A DNA stretch of 47,565 nucleotides, from assembly GCF_900099935.1 (NCBI RefSeq), contig NZ_FNEK01000035.1, positions 1-47,565 of the forward strand. Reading direction: 5' to 3'. Shown piece after piece: positions 47,313 through 47,565 of the stretch. Each line of letters opens with the position of its first letter. Position 1 is the first letter of the stretch. A model generated the notes under the pieces. The model did not search any database, had not been told where the DNA came from, and worked only from the letters and a program-made list of their open reading frames with translations. Both the position numbers and the translations under genes were made by a program. Source of the stretch: Aliiruegeria lutimaris. Its GTDB lineage: Bacteria > Pseudomonadota > Alphaproteobacteria > Rhodobacterales > Rhodobacteraceae.

Positions 47313-47565
47313 ATGAAGGATATGATGGTTGGAGTCGATCTGGCAAAGAGTGTTTTCCAGGTCCACGTAGCGTCGCGAACTGGAGAGGTGCAGTACCGTA
47401 AGAAACTGAGCCGAAAGCAATTTTGTGCGTTCATGGCGCAGCAAGAGCCAAGCCTGGTCATCTTTGAAGCCTGTGGGAGCGCTCATTATTGGGCGCGTGA
47501 AATGGAGGCGTTTGACCACGAGGTAAGGCTGATCGCACCGCAATATGTGCGCCCGTTCGTGAAGC
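47313..47565 (+). mobile_element. IS110/IS1111-type transposase, 5' part (runs off window)
   Basis: The first 84 codons of a DEDD-type transposase: GVDLAKSVFQVH at 7-18 with catalytic Asp9, and IFEACGSAHYWAREME at 50-65 with Glu52, followed by APQYVRPFVK. These are signature phrases of the IS110 family, most like the IS1111 subgroup. GAGGAGGA lies 8 nt before the ATG at 47313. No stop codon is reached before the window ends, so the gene is incomplete only because of the window edge. The 220 bases upstream (from about 47093) probably hold the element's left end. Confidence 0.88.

Overview
The window looks like a 47.6-kb accessory-rich piece of an alphaproteobacterial replicon, most likely from the Rhodobacterales (Roseobacter-type). 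The support is the high GC content, the GlpV/S/T/P/Q/U-type glycerol ABC transporter, the outer-membrane families present, and the tripartite tricarboxylate transporter (TTT) plus lig-type catabolic genes. I saw no tRNA, rRNA or CRISPR. All functional calls come from reading the sequence against known family motifs; no search was run.

Region 1 (1-8.1 kb): a FadL-family outer-membrane channel, a sulfide:quinone oxidoreductase with all three redox cysteines, a ferritin-like protein (convergent with sqr, sharing a terminator), and a three-gene set encoding an Fe-S protein of GlpC/HdrD type, GlpA and GlpB. This is a membrane-linked anaerobic-type glycerol-3-phosphate dehydrogenase in C-A-B order. 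Region 2 (8.1-16.7 kb): the glycerol ABC transporter operon on the minus strand, glpV-[two hairpins]-glpS-glpT-glpP-glpQ-glpU, followed directly by a BlaI/BlaR1-like pair and preceded by the divergent DeoR regulator GlpR. Regions 1 and 2 together take up glycerol and oxidise glycerol-3-phosphate; glycerol kinase is not in the window. The two ATPases have complementary defects that map to one composite ATP site.

Region 3 (16.7-28.3 kb): a minus-strand run with clear decay. It holds a C-terminal fragment of a bile-acid:sodium symporter (BASS) protein, an outer-membrane transporter-like protein, a small beta-rich protein without its expected export signal, two paralogous alkylsulfatase-type metallohydrolases (one with a Tat signal, one without), an intact BASS-like transporter, a SulP anion transporter interrupted by one in-frame TGA, a small hypothetical gene, an MscS-type channel pseudogene in three frames, and a small outer-membrane beta-barrel protein. 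Organosulfate hydrolysis plus anion transport is a plausible theme.

Region 4 (28.9-45.6 kb) is the most interesting part: a catabolic island with four paralogues of the 4,5-dihydroxyphthalate decarboxylase (Pht5) family in two subtypes (A, B, B, A), a LysR regulator with two tandem HTH domains, an MFS transporter, a TctA-TctB fusion permease, an MmgE/PrpD protein, a TctC-type binding protein, a LigJ-like 4-oxalomesaconate hydratase, an HpcH/HpaI aldolase, an amidohydrolase-2 lactonase-like protein and a lactonase-like metallo-beta-lactamase-fold protein. The gene content suggests uptake and breakdown of an aromatic or polycarboxylic acid through a lower 4,5-cleavage-like route, yet no ring-hydroxylating or ring-cleaving dioxygenase is present.

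Region 5 (45.8-47.6 kb): a Tat-type lipoprotein alpha/beta hydrolase (DUF900-like) and the 5' part of an IS110/IS1111-type transposase that runs off the window.
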